The notes beneath the pieces are model-generated. The model was not told the origin of the DNA and did not search any database. It worked only from the letters and a program-made list of their open reading frames with translations. From JAWKJY01 sp041393535 (GTDB taxonomy: Bacteria; Actinomycetota; Thermoleophilia; Gaiellales; Gaiellaceae), in NCBI GenBank assembly GCA_041393535.1, contig JAWKJY010000003.1:62001-126000 (forward strand): a stretch of DNA of 64,000 nt, read 5' to 3'. Shown here one piece after another: positions 33,445 through 44,307 of the stretch (position 1 is its first letter; every line of letters begins with the position of its first letter). The position numbers and the translations under genes are program-made.

Positions 33445-33858
33445 GTGGGCGTGGAGGCGAACCGCGCCACGCTCGCGCGCCTCGCGGCGTCGTTCGGCGA
33501 CCCGGCGCGCAGCGAGGAGTACTTCGCGCAGTACGACGAGGCCTGCACGATCCACGGGAACTCCCCCGAGCCGTTCGGCCACGCCGGGCTGCGGGCGTAC
33601 TACACGGCGCTCTGGGCGGCGCTCGTCGACACCGTCCTGCTCGTCGACGCCGAGGTCGTCGAGGGCGACCAGGCGGCCTGGCGCTGGCGCGTCACCGGCA
33701 CGCACGCGGGCGAGCTGCTCGGCGTGGCGGCGACGGGCAGGACGCTCGAGCTGGCCGGTCAGACCTTCTGGCGCTTCGGCCCGGACGGCCGCGTGCTCGA
33801 GCGCTGGACCGTCGCCGACGCGCTCGGCCTGCGCGCCCAGCTCGGGCTCGAGCCGTAG
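33445..33858 (+). CDS. SnoaL-like / ester cyclase family protein
   Basis: The 137-residue protein has a NTF2-like alpha+beta fold. FAQYDEACTIHGNSPEPFGHAGLRAYYTALWAALVD is the helical part, then AAWRWRVTGTHAGELLG, LAGQTFWRFGPDGRVLERWTVADALGL as in SnoaL/polyketide cyclases. Function is unknown. Two in-frame GTG codons (33445 and 33451) could start it. It is co-transcribed with the cupin. Confidence 0.8.
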   Translation: MGVEANRATLARLAASFGDPARSEEYFAQYDEACTIHGNSPEPFGHAGLRAYYTALWAALVDTVLLVDAEVVEGDQAAWRWRVTGTHAGELLGVAATGRTLELAGQTFWRFGPDGRVLERWTVADALGLRAQLGLEP

Positions 33859-33909
33859 CGGGGCCCGCGCGGCGCGGCCTCCGTCACCCGGACGACTACG
33901 CTTCCGCGG

Positions 33910-34608
33910 GTGTCCCGGCGCGTCCAGCTCTTCGCGACCTGCCTCGGCGACCTCGTCTTCCCGGACGCGGTCGGCGACGCGGAGGCGCTGCTGCGCGCGG
34001 CCGGCTTCGACGTCGTCTTTCCCGAGGCGCAGGTCTGCTGCGGCCAGCCTGCGTTCAACTCCGGCCATCGCCGGGCCGCGCGCCGGGTCGCGCGGACGTT
34101 CACGCGGGCGTTCACCCGCGAGGCGCCCGTCGTGCTCGCCTCGGGCTCCTGCGCGACGATGCTCTCGCACTACCTGCCGGGGCTGCTCGACGTCGAGCCC
34201 TACGACGTGTGGGAGCTGTCGGCCTTCCTCGACGCGAACGGCGTCGAGCCGCCGCGCGCCAACGAGGGGCGCGTGCTCGCCTACCACGACTCCTGCCACA
34301 TGCTCCGCGACCTCGGGATCGCCGGGGCGCCGCGCCGGCTGCTCGAGCGCTCGGGCGCGCGCCTCGTCGACCTGCCGCGGCCCGACCTGTGCTGCGGCTT
34401 CGGCGGCACGTTCTCGGTCCGCCAGCCGGAGGTGTCGGTCGCGATGGCCGACGACAAGCTCGGCGGCGCCGTCTTCGCTGGCGCCGAGGCGCTCGTCACG
34501 GCCGACCCGGGCTGCCTGATGCACCTGCGCGGCCGGGCCGACCGGACGGGGAGCCTGCCGACCGTCCACCTCGCGACCGCGCTCGCGCGGGGGATCGGCC
34601 GGCCGTGA
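33910..34608 (+). CDS. lutA: Lactate utilization protein LutA (CCG domain)
   Basis: The 232-residue protein has two cysteine-rich CCG blocks, EAQVCCGQPAFNSGH (about 40) and YHDSCHMLRDL followed by DLCCGFGGTFS. These are the Fe-S/quinone-binding motifs of glycolate/lactate dehydrogenase subunit families. It is the first subunit of the LutABC complex for L-lactate oxidation. The GTG lies 7 nt after TACGCT. Its stop overlaps lutB (GTGA). Confidence 0.92.
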   Translation: MSRRVQLFATCLGDLVFPDAVGDAEALLRAAGFDVVFPEAQVCCGQPAFNSGHRRAARRVARTFTRAFTREAPVVLASGSCATMLSHYLPGLLDVEPYDVWELSAFLDANGVEPPRANEGRVLAYHDSCHMLRDLGIAGAPRRLLERSGARLVDLPRPDLCCGFGGTFSVRQPEVSVAMADDKLGGAVFAGAEALVTADPGCLMHLRGRADRTGSLPTVHLATALARGIGRP

Positions 34609-35987
34609 GCGGCGACCTCGCCCAGCCGGCCGAGCGCTTCCGCGTCATCGCGCGGGGGAAGCTGAACGACCCGACGCTCCAGCGCGCCGTCGACTTCGCG
34701 GCGAACCGCCTGCGCGAGGCCCGGATCGGCGCGTGGGAGGAGCTCGAGGACGTCGAGGCGCTCCGCCAGGCGGCCCACGACGCGAAGATGCGCGCCATCC
34801 GCGACCTCGACCGCTACCTGGCGGAGTTCGTCGCCTCGGTCGAGCGCGTCGGCGGGAAGGTCGTCGTCTGCAGGACGTCCGAGGAGGCGACGCGCTACGT
34901 CCTCGACGTCTGCCGCCGGCGCGGGGCGACGCTCGTCGCGAAGTCGAAGTCGATGGCGACCGAGGAGATCGGCCTGAACGACGCGCTCGAGGCCGAGGGC
35001 ATCCGCCCGGTCGAGACCGACCTCGGCGAGTACATCCTCCAGCTCGCCGGCGACCACCCGTCGCACATCATCGCGCCGGCGATCGAGTACACGAAGGAGC
35101 AGGCCGCCGCGCTGCTGAGCGCGGCCGAGGGCCGCGAGCTGCCGACCGACCTGCCGGCGCTGACGCAGGCCGCCCGCCGGCAGCTGCGCGATGTCTTCCT
35201 GACCGCCGAGGTCGGGATCACGGGTGCCAACTTCCTCGTCGCCGAGACGGGCACGATCGTGACGGTGACGAACGAGGGCAACGGCCGCCTGGTCGCGTCG
35301 GCGCCCCCCTGCCACATCGCCGTCACCGGGATCGAGCGGCTCGTCCCGACGCTCGCCGACCTGCCGCCGCTGCTCGCGCTGCTCGGCCGCAGCGGCACGG
35401 GCCAGCGGCTCACGAGCTACACGCACTTCGTCACCGGGCCGCGGCGGGAGGGCGAGGTCGACGGCCCCGAGGAGCTGCACGTCGTGCTGCTCGAGCAGGG
35501 CCGGCGCAACCTGCTCGGCACCCGCTACGAGGAGATGCTCGCGTGCATCCGCTGCGGCTCGTGCCTCAACGTGTGCCCGGTCTACCGCAAGACCGCCGGG
35601 ATCGCCTACGGCGGGGTCTACTCGGGGCCCATGGGCGCCGTGCTGGTGCCGCTCCTGACCGGGCTCGACCGGACGCCGTCCCTGCCGCACGCCTCGTCGC
35701 TGTGCGGCGCGTGCACGGAGGCGTGCCCGGTGAAGATCCCACTGCACGAGCTGCTGCTCGAGCTGCGCCGGGATCTCGTCGAGCAGGGCGTCGCCCCGCG
35801 CTCCGAGCGGCTCGCGATGACGCTCTGGTCGCTGGCGTGGTCGTCGCCGACGGGGTACCGCGTCACGACGGCGATCGCGCGCGCGACCCAGCGGCTCGCC
35901 GGCCTCGCGGGCCCGGGCCGGACGTGGAGCCGCGGGCGCGCCGTCCCGCCGTTCGCCCGCCGTCGCTTCCGGGACCGGCGCGCGTGA
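34605..35987 (+). CDS. lutB: Lactate utilization iron-sulfur protein LutB
   Basis: The 460-residue protein has an N-terminal LUD domain (KSKSMATEEIGLNDALE, GITGANFLVAETGTIVTV) and a C-terminal ferredoxin-like part with two 4Fe-4S motifs, CIRCGSCLNVCPVY and CGACTEACPVK. It is the electron-transfer subunit of the LutABC lactate oxidase, normally delivering electrons to quinone. It overlaps lutA and lutC by GTGA, a tight operon. Confidence 0.94.
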   Translation: MSGDLAQPAERFRVIARGKLNDPTLQRAVDFAANRLREARIGAWEELEDVEALRQAAHDAKMRAIRDLDRYLAEFVASVERVGGKVVVCRTSEEATRYVLDVCRRRGATLVAKSKSMATEEIGLNDALEAEGIRPVETDLGEYILQLAGDHPSHIIAPAIEYTKEQAAALLSAAEGRELPTDLPALTQAARRQLRDVFLTAEVGITGANFLVAETGTIVTVTNEGNGRLVASAPPCHIAVTGIERLVPTLADLPPLLALLGRSGTGQRLTSYTHFVTGPRREGEVDGPEELHVVLLEQGRRNLLGTRYEEMLACIRCGSCLNVCPVYRKTAGIAYGGVYSGPMGAVLVPLLTGLDRTPSLPHASSLCGACTEACPVKIPLHELLLELRRDLVEQGVAPRSERLAMTLWSLAWSSPTGYRVTTAIARATQRLAGLAGPGRTWSRGRAVPPFARRRFRDRRA

Positions 35988-36370
35988 GCGACCTGGTCGA
36001 GCGGTTCGTCGCGAACGCGACGCGGAACGGGCTGATCGTCCACCGTGGCGGCATCCCGCCCGAGCTCGCCGGCGCGGTCGCGTCGCGCGCCGCCTACGCG
36101 CTCGCCGACCCCGGCTCGGTCGTCGTCGTCGCCTCCCCGGAGGAGCCGCGCACGCGCTCGCTCCTGCCCTACGTCCACGTCGCGGTGGTCGCCGAGGACA
36201 GGATCCTCCCCGACCTGGCGACGCTGCTCGTGACCGTCCGCGGCGCGCTGCCGAGCTCGATGGCGGTGATCACCGGCCCGAGCCGGAGCGCGGACATCGA
36301 GAACACGCTCACCCTGGGCGTCCACGGCCCGGGCGAGCAGCACGTCGCGATCGTCCCGCCCGGCGCCTGA
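35984..36370 (+). CDS. lutC: Lactate utilization protein LutC (short form)
   Basis: The 128-residue protein has the LutC C-terminal LUD hallmarks RSLLPYVHVAVVAEDRILPDLATL and ITGPSRSADIENTLTLGVHGPGEQHV. Family members are usually 200 or more residues; the N-terminal half is shortened to a small VSDLVERFVANATRNGL segment. The frame is intact and in operon order after lutB, so this seems a natural short form. Confidence 0.87.
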   Translation: MSDLVERFVANATRNGLIVHRGGIPPELAGAVASRAAYALADPGSVVVVASPEEPRTRSLLPYVHVAVVAEDRILPDLATLLVTVRGALPSSMAVITGPSRSADIENTLTLGVHGPGEQHVAIVPPGA

Positions 36371-36383
36371 TCCGCGCTGCGGC

Positions 36384-37223
36384 CTACGCGACCCGTCGGG
36401 CGAGCTCGTCGATCCGCCGGCCGAGCCGGTCGAGGCCCCAGGCGGCGGCGAGGGCGGTGCCACCGGCCCAGTCGGGCTCGACGTCCGGGAGCGCCGGCAG
36501 CGGCGCGTCCGCCTGCATCGTCGCGATCCGTCGGAACGAGCGCAGCGCCTCGGCCTCGGCCGCGAAGCGCCCGGCTGCCAGGGCGGCCTCGAGCGTCCCG
36601 TGCTCGCGCAGGATCGCGGCCGCCTTGGCGGGCCCGATCCCGGCGGCGCCGGGGATCCTGTCGGACGGGTCGCCGCGCAGCGCGATGAAGTCCGGCACCT
36701 GCCCCGGGGCGACGCCGTAGCGCTCGCGCACCTCGGCCGGGCCGACGAGCTCGAGCTCGGTCACCCCCTTGCGCGGCACGAGCACGTGTACCGCGTCCGT
36801 CACGACCTGGTAGGCGTCGCGGTCGGAGGTGACGACGAGCGCCGTCCCGCCGCGGGCCTCCTCGGCGCGCGCGGCCGCGGCGAGGAAGTCGTCGGCCTCG
36901 TAGCCGGCGCCCTTCGCGACTGCGAAGCCGAGCGCGGACACGAGCTCGGGCAGGCGGTCGAGCTGCTCGACCAGCTCGGGCGCGAACTCGCGGCCGGACT
37001 GGTAGCCGGGGAGCAGCTCGCTCCGGTAGGTCGGCGCGGTCAGCGTGTCCCAGCAGGCGAGCACGGTACGCGGGCGGGTCGTCTCCCAGAGCGTCAGCAG
37101 CATGCCGCCGACCCCGACGAGCATGTTGGCGGGGCGCCCGGCACCGTCGCGGATCCCCTTCGGGATCGCGTGGAACGCGCGATGGGCGAGCGAGTCGCCG
37201 TCGATGACGAGCAGGGGCGGCAT
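36384..37223 (-). CDS. 5'-3' exonuclease (PolI N-terminal-like, stand-alone)
   Basis: The 279-residue protein is the FEN/PolA 5' nuclease domain without a polymerase. It has the metal-binding DGDSLAHRAFHA, KGAGYEADDFLAAAA, VTSDRDAYQVV and the H3TH motif GDPSDRIPGAAGIGPAKAA. It should remove 5' flaps and RNA primers. It is convergent with lutC. Confidence 0.93.
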   Translation of the reverse strand: MPPLLVIDGDSLAHRAFHAIPKGIRDGAGRPANMLVGVGGMLLTLWETTRPRTVLACWDTLTAPTYRSELLPGYQSGREFAPELVEQLDRLPELVSALGFAVAKGAGYEADDFLAAAARAEEARGGTALVVTSDRDAYQVVTDAVHVLVPRKGVTELELVGPAEVRERYGVAPGQVPDFIALRGDPSDRIPGAAGIGPAKAAAILREHGTLEAALAAGRFAAEAEALRSFRRIATMQADAPLPALPDVEPDWAGGTALAAAWGLDRLGRRIDELARRVA

Positions 37224-37262
37224 CCGCGGCAGCCTCCGAGTCTGCCAGTACCATCGGTCGCG

Positions 37263-37688
37263 ATGGAGCTCTGGGTCGTGTGGCTCATCGTCGCCGCCGT
37301 CGCCGCTCTCGGCGAGCTGCTGACGGTCGACCTGTGGTTCGCGTTCGTCTCGAGCGCGGCGCTGGTCACCGCCCTCGTGGCCGCCGTCAGCGCCCCGCTC
37401 GCGGTGCAGCTCATCGTGATGATCGCGGTGTCTGTCGCCGGCCTCGCGCTCGTCCGCCCGCTCGCGAAGCGCCACCTGCGCACGCCCGTCCAGATCCGGA
37501 CCGGCGCCGCCGCGCTCGTCGGCCAGCGCGCCGTCGTCGTCGACCGGATCGACGCGGACGGCGGGACCGTGAAGATCGGCGGGGAGGTCTGGACCGCCCG
37601 CGCCCTCGACGAGACCGAGGTGCTCGAGCCCGGGACCCGCGTCAACGTCGCCAGGATCGACGGCGCGACCGCCGTCGTCTACAGCTAG
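37263..37688 (+). CDS. NfeD-like membrane protein
   Basis: The 141-residue protein has two N-terminal membrane segments (VVWLIVAAVAALGELL, LVTALVAAVSAPLAVQLIVMIAVSVAGLALV) and a C-terminal OB-fold with GQRAVVVDRIDADGGTVKIGGEVWTARALD. This is the short NfeD form that pairs with stomatin/SPFH proteins. TACCAT lies 8 nt before the ATG. It is followed 11 bp later by the SPFH gene. Confidence 0.9.
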   Translation: MELWVVWLIVAAVAALGELLTVDLWFAFVSSAALVTALVAAVSAPLAVQLIVMIAVSVAGLALVRPLAKRHLRTPVQIRTGAAALVGQRAVVVDRIDADGGTVKIGGEVWTARALDETEVLEPGTRVNVARIDGATAVVYS

Positions 37689-37699
37689 GAGGACGCCCG

Positions 37700-38620
37700 A
37701 TGGAGGCCCTGATCGTCCTGCTGGTCATCCTCGCGCTGGCGCTGATCGTGCTGGCGCGGTCGATCCGCATCGTCCCGCAGGCGCGGGCCGGGATCGTCGA
37801 GCGGCTCGGCCGCTACCACCGGACGCTCGAGGCCGGCCTCAGCGTGGTCGTCCCGTTCGTCGACCGCGTCCGCCCGCTCGTCGACCTCCGCGAGCAGGTC
37901 GTCTCGTTCCCGCCCCAGCCGGTGATCACCGAGGACAACCTCGTCGTGAACATCGACTCGGTCATCTACTTCCAGGTGACCGACCCGAAGGCGGCGACGT
38001 ACGAGATCGCGAACTTCATCCAGGGCATCGAGCAGCTCACCGTGACGACGCTGCGCACCGATCGGTGGCATGTCACTCGAGGACACGCTGACCTCGCGCG
38101 ACCAGATCAACGGCCAGTTCGCAGGGTCCTCGACGAGGCGACCGGCAAGGGGCATCCGCGTCAACCGCGCCGAGCTGAAGGCGATCGACCTGCCGGGTCG
38201 ATCCAGGAGGCGATGGAGAAGCAGATGCGCGCCGAGCGCGACCGCCGGGCGGCCATCCTCACCGCCGAGGGCGTCAAGCAGTCGCAGATCCTCACCGCCG
38301 AGGGCGAGAAGCAGGCCGCGATCCTGCGCGCCGAGGGCAGCCGCCAGTCGTGCAGATCCCGACCGCGGAGGGCCAGGCGAAGGCCATCGAGACCGTCTTC
38401 GCGGCCATCCACGCGGGCGATGCCGATCCGAAGCTGCTCGCCTACCAGTACCTGCAGACCTGCCGCAGATCGCCCAGGGCAGCGCGAACAAGGTCTGGAT
38501 CGTCCCGAGCGAGCTGACCTCCGCGCCTCGTCCGTGGGGCCGCTGCTGGAGCGCAACGGCGGCTCGCCGGGCGCAGCGGCGCGTCCCGCCTCGGCCGGCG
38601 ACGGCTCGTCGCGGGCGTAG
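37700..38620 (+). CDS. SPFH/stomatin-like protein (several frameshifts)
   Basis: An ATG with AGGAGG opens one membrane helix (LIVLLVILALALIVLA) and the start of an SPFH domain (IRIVPQARAGIVERLGRYHRTLEAGL, NLVVNIDSVIYFQVTDPKAATYE). Past 38060 the protein is scattered over three frames but can be followed through MSLEDTLTSRDQIN, EAMEKQMRAERDRRAAIL and ANKVWIVPSEL. At least five single-base losses are needed, more than for any neighbour. The operon with nfeD supports membrane-microdomain function. Confidence 0.83.
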   Translation: MEALIVLLVILALALIVLARSIRIVPQARAGIVERLGRYHRTLEAGLSVVVPFVDRVRPLVDLREQVVSFPPQPVITEDNLVVNIDSVIYFQVTDPKAATYEIANFIQGIEQLTVTTLRTDRWHVTRGHADLARPDQRPVRRVLDEATGKGHPRQPRRAEGDRPAGSIQEAMEKQMRAERDRRAAILTAEGVKQSQILTAEGEKQAAILRAEGSRQSCRSRPRRARRRPSRPSSRPSTRAMPIRSCSPTSTCRPAADRPGQREQGLDRPERADLRASSVGPLLERNGGSPGAAARPASAGDGSSRA

Positions 38621-38689
38621 CCCGGGCGGCCTGACTTCCGTGGCTGCGCGGCCGGGCGGGCCACTGGCGCGGCGGATGCGTTCGCCAAG

Positions 38690-40888
<2,199 letters not shown>

Positions 40889-40996
40889 TCGCGCCCGCGC
40901 GTCGTTCCGATAGAGCAGAGCAGTGATCCCGAATCACCCGTTTCGGGGAGCGATTCGACCAGGATCCGATGAACCGATGAGGAAAGAAGACTGAGT

Positions 40997-42085
40997 ATGC
41001 TTCGCCCGCTCGTGAGTCGTCCCCCCTTGAGTTCCAGTCCCTACGCCGAGCTGCTCGAGAGCGAGCAGTTTCGGCTCGTGCTCGAGGCCGCCGAGGAGCG
41101 CGGGCACATCGAGCCGTCCGAGCTCGAGGCCTTCGGCCTCGAGATGGACCTCACCGACGAGGAGCTGACGGACTTCCAGCAGGAGCTGGAGACGCTCGGC
41201 TTCGAGATCGGCGCGCCCCGCGAGGAGGCCGAGGAGGTCGTCGAGTTCACGGCCGACGTGATGCCCGGTGCCGGCGACTCGCTCCAGCTGTTCCTCGCCG
41301 ACGTCGGCCGTCACCGGCTGCTGACCGCGGCCGAGGAGGTCACCCTCGCCAAGCGCATCGAGAAGGGCGACCTTCGCGCGAAGCGGCGGATGATCGAGTC
41401 GAACCTGCGCCTCGTGGTCTCGATCGCGAAGGGCTACCGCGGCCTGGGCGTGCCGTTCCTCGACCTGATCCAGGAGGGGACGCTCGGCCTGAACCGCGCG
41501 GTCGAGAAGTTCGACTGGCGCCGCGGCTCCAAGTTCTCCACGTACGCCACCTGGTGGATCCGGCAGTCGGTGCAGCGCGCCGTCGCCAACCACGCGCGGA
41601 CGATCCGCGTGCCCGTGCACGTCGTCGAGCGCCAGCAGAAGCTGTCGCGCGCGGCGCGCCGGCTCGAGGTCGAGCTCGGACGCGAGCCGACCCGCGAGGA
41701 GCTGGCCGAGGCCACCGGGCTGCCGATCCAGCACGTCGACGAGGCGCTCGACGCCGCCCAGGCGTCCGTCAGCCTGAACCAGTCGGTCGGCTCCGACGAC
41801 GAGGGCGAGCTCGGCGATCTCTTCGCCGACCGCGAGGCGGTCGACCCGTTCGACGAGGCCGAGGAGTCGCTCCGCAAGCAGGGCGTGCGCCGGGCGCTCG
41901 ACGCGCTCCCCGAGCGCGAGCGGCGGATCCTCGAGCTGCGCTTCGGCTTCGAGGGCGACCCCTGGACGCTCGAGGCGATCGGCGCCGAGCTCGGCCTGAC
42001 GCGCGAGCGCGTCCGCCAGCTCGAGGGCCAGGCCCTCGCCCGGCTCGCGGCCCTTCGCGACCTCGCCGCCGTCGCGCACACGTAG
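40997..42085 (+). CDS. RNA polymerase sigma factor, RpoD/SigA-like
   Basis: The 362-residue sigma-70 has an acidic N-terminal segment (about 15-85, like a short region 1.1), and region 1.2 (DSLQLFLADVGRHRLLTAAEE). Region 2 follows with NLRLVVSIAKGYRGLGVPFLDLIQEGTLGLNRAVEKFD and FSTYATWWIRQSVQRA, then region 3, and region 4 with TLEAIGAELGLTRERVRQ. Full domain content fits a primary or group 2 sigma. The ATG follows a GAGGAAAGAAG ribosome site. The 108-bp gap before it contains an AT-rich GATAGAG that could be a -10. Confidence 0.92.
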   Translation: MLRPLVSRPPLSSSPYAELLESEQFRLVLEAAEERGHIEPSELEAFGLEMDLTDEELTDFQQELETLGFEIGAPREEAEEVVEFTADVMPGAGDSLQLFLADVGRHRLLTAAEEVTLAKRIEKGDLRAKRRMIESNLRLVVSIAKGYRGLGVPFLDLIQEGTLGLNRAVEKFDWRRGSKFSTYATWWIRQSVQRAVANHARTIRVPVHVVERQQKLSRAARRLEVELGREPTREELAEATGLPIQHVDEALDAAQASVSLNQSVGSDDEGELGDLFADREAVDPFDEAEESLRKQGVRRALDALPERERRILELRFGFEGDPWTLEAIGAELGLTRERVRQLEGQALARLAALRDLAAVAHT

Positions 42086-42121
42086 GCCTCCGGCCTCCTC
42101 ACGGCTCATCGCTCTGCTCTC

Positions 42122-42151
42122 CGTACGCCGGGCCCTCGGGCCCGGCGTACG
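42122..42151 (+). terminator. Hairpin terminator after sigma gene
   Basis: Arms CGTACGCCGGGCC and GGCCCGGCGTACG pair perfectly around CTCG and are followed by TGTTT, a rho-independent form. It lies 36 bp after the sigma factor stop. Confidence 0.8.
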
Positions 42152-42249
42152 TGTTTCCGCGGACGACTGCGGACGGCGCGGGCAGGCGCGGCGCGGCGCT
42201 CGCACCCGTCCGGGGGAGCGGTCGCTGGTGCGTTCGGGGGTTCGCGGAG

Positions 42250-42645
42250 ATGACCCGTCCGATGTCCCCCTCCGGGGAGCGTCGGCCCTGTCGGGGCGCC
42301 GATGCGGAACCCGTGGATCAAGCACGCCGGAAAGACATCCTCGCCAGGTACCTCGATCACGCGCGACGGTTCGAGGCCGCGGCCCAGCGCCGCGGCAACG
42401 GCAGCGCCGACGTGGTGCCCCTGCACGCGCCGCCGGTCCGGCGGCTCGAGCAGGAGCCGACTGCTCGCGAGATCGAGGTGCTGCAGCTCATCGCTGACGG
42501 CCTCGTGAACCGCGAGATCGGCCACCGCCTGTTCCTCTCCGAGGAGACGGTCAAGTCGCACGTCCGCCATCTCCTCGCGAAGCTCCAGGCGCGCAGTCGG
42601 GCCCATGCGGTCGCCATCGGCTTCCGCCGCGGCCTGCTCGGCTAG
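42250..42645 (+). CDS. LuxR-type HTH regulator (short)
   Basis: The 131-residue protein has a C-terminal GerE/LuxR helix-turn-helix (about 68-125: PTAREIEVLQLIADGLVNREIGHRLFLSEETVKSHVRHLLAKLQ) and a short basic/acidic N-terminus without a receiver domain. It is a DNA-binding regulator whose input is not visible. The 164 bp between the sigma gene and this one hold the terminator and little else. A strong terminator follows. Confidence 0.82.
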   Translation: MTRPMSPSGERRPCRGADAEPVDQARRKDILARYLDHARRFEAAAQRRGNGSADVVPLHAPPVRRLEQEPTAREIEVLQLIADGLVNREIGHRLFLSEETVKSHVRHLLAKLQARSRAHAVAIGFRRGLLG

Positions 42646-42650
42646 AGAAC

Positions 42651-42684
42651 GGCGACGGCCGGGGCTGCAACCCCGGCCGTCGCC
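42651..42684 (+). terminator. Hairpin terminator after LuxR-type gene
   Basis: GGCGACGGCCGGGG and CCCCGGCCGTCGCC form a perfect 14-bp stem with a CTGCAA loop, six bases after the stop codon. No clear T-tract follows. Confidence 0.8.
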
Positions 42685-42828
42685 GACTCACCGTTCACCC
42701 ACCCGGGGGAAGCAGGTTCACCCGCGGCGTGTGATGGTGCGATCCTGGCCGGTTACCAGACCCGCCAGCCCGCCGCGAACACGGCAAGGCTCGAAACGAC
42801 GGCCACGGCTGCGACGACGCGCAAACGG

Positions 42829-44307
42829 ATGGCGACCAATCCAAACTCCTCTCTGCGGAGGGACGACGGCAACAGCATCCTATCCCTCGAACGGGGGACA
42901 GTCCAGGCTGCCGGTCCTTCGCTGGGCGTCCCGATCCTCGGCAGGCGCGCCGTTCGGAACTGGCGTCCTGGGGCCCTGTCGGTATACGCAGCGGCGCTTT
43001 GTCTCGTTGCCTCAGCCACGGCCGCCGCCCTGTTGTTGCACGGCGCAGCAGATGACCTCGGCTGGGGGCTAATCGCCCTCGGGGCCGCCGCTGTCGCGGC
43101 CGAGCGGATGCCCGTACGCCTAGGGCCCCGACTGGAGATGTCGGCTGCTCTAATCCCCGCGCTGATGGCGGCAGTCATCTTCGGACCGCTGCCCGCGATG
43201 ATCGTCTACGCGATTTCCATGGTTGGCGATCCGAACGGCCCGTTGGTCCGATGGGTCGTGTTCGCAGCCGGCCGCGCATGCGTCGGGGCCGCGGCGGGGG
43301 TTGCTGCGCTGGCGTTCCCTGTCGACTTGGCGACCGGGCCCTTCGCTGACGTCGCGCTTTCCGCGTGCGCGGCAGCTCTCGTGGCGCAGGCCGTTGAGTT
43401 GCTCTGGGTGAGCATCACTGCCGTCCTTCGGTCAGCCTCAGTCTCTGAAATCTTTCGGGCTGGATGGCAAGTACTGCTCGTCGAGCCGCCGTTTCATACG
43501 ACGGTGGTCACGATCGTCGTCGTGAGCTTCCAGTACCTGTCATTCTGGGCGATCGTCCTTGTTGCCCCGCCAGTACTCCTGGTTCAGCGCCTTTATGTGC
43601 TCTATAGAGATCAACGCCGTTTGGCTGACCGCCTGCTGGCTGCCAACGACGCACTCGAGCGCGCCAACCTTTCATTCTCGAGTTCGCTCATAGCCGCTCT
43701 TGATGCGCGCGATCGCTATACAGCCGGCCACTCCGCTGCCGTGGCGATCTATTCCCGGGACATCGCACGGGCGATTGGCCTATCACAAGAGGAGCAGTTT
43801 ACGGCTCATCTGGCTGGCCTCCTTCACGATGTCGGCAAAGTGGGGTTGCCACCTGGAATTCTTGAGAAGGCTGGGCCCCTTACGCCTCAGGAACGTCTCA
43901 GCATGCAAGAGCACTCCGTTATTGGTGAGCGCATCCTTCGCAAGGTGGAGGCGTACTCGAGCATCGCTACGATCATTCGCCATCACCATGAGCAGTTCGA
44001 CGGCGGGGGCTATCCAGACGGGCTCGCTGGTGAAGCGATACCACTGCTGTCCAGGATCGTGGCCGTCTCGGATGCGTACAACGCCATGACCTCTGGTAGA
44101 CCTTACCGGTCGGCTCTGGAGAGAGAGGTAGCGGTCCAGCGGTTGATAGCCAGCGCTGGGTCGCAATTCGACCCGTCGATCGTATCCGCGTTCGTTGGTG
44201 TGCTTGAGACCGCGAGTGATCTGTATTCGGTTGGCGCCCGCGCGGACTTCGCCATCGAGGCTCAGGCTGAGCATCAGTCCCGCGCGGAACTCCGCCCAGC
44301 TGCCTGA
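42829..44307 (+). CDS. HD-GYP domain membrane protein (c-di-GMP phosphodiesterase)
   Basis: The 492-residue protein has about eight N-terminal membrane helices (about 48-250, MASE-like) and a C-terminal HD-GYP domain. The latter has HLAGLLHDVGKVGLP (HDxGK), LTPQERLSMQEHSVIGE, IIRHHHEQFDGGGYPDGL and RIVAVSDAYNAMTSGRPYR, all key metal ligands intact. It should cleave c-di-GMP at the membrane. Base use is clearly less GC-rich than the neighbourhood (codons such as ATA, TTA, AGA), a sign of acquisition. It overlaps the next convergent gene by 34 bp. Confidence 0.9.
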   Translation: MATNPNSSLRRDDGNSILSLERGTVQAAGPSLGVPILGRRAVRNWRPGALSVYAAALCLVASATAAALLLHGAADDLGWGLIALGAAAVAAERMPVRLGPRLEMSAALIPALMAAVIFGPLPAMIVYAISMVGDPNGPLVRWVVFAAGRACVGAAAGVAALAFPVDLATGPFADVALSACAAALVAQAVELLWVSITAVLRSASVSEIFRAGWQVLLVEPPFHTTVVTIVVVSFQYLSFWAIVLVAPPVLLVQRLYVLYRDQRRLADRLLAANDALERANLSFSSSLIAALDARDRYTAGHSAAVAIYSRDIARAIGLSQEEQFTAHLAGLLHDVGKVGLPPGILEKAGPLTPQERLSMQEHSVIGERILRKVEAYSSIATIIRHHHEQFDGGGYPDGLAGEAIPLLSRIVAVSDAYNAMTSGRPYRSALEREVAVQRLIASAGSQFDPSIVSAFVGVLETASDLYSVGARADFAIEAQAEHQSRAELRPAA

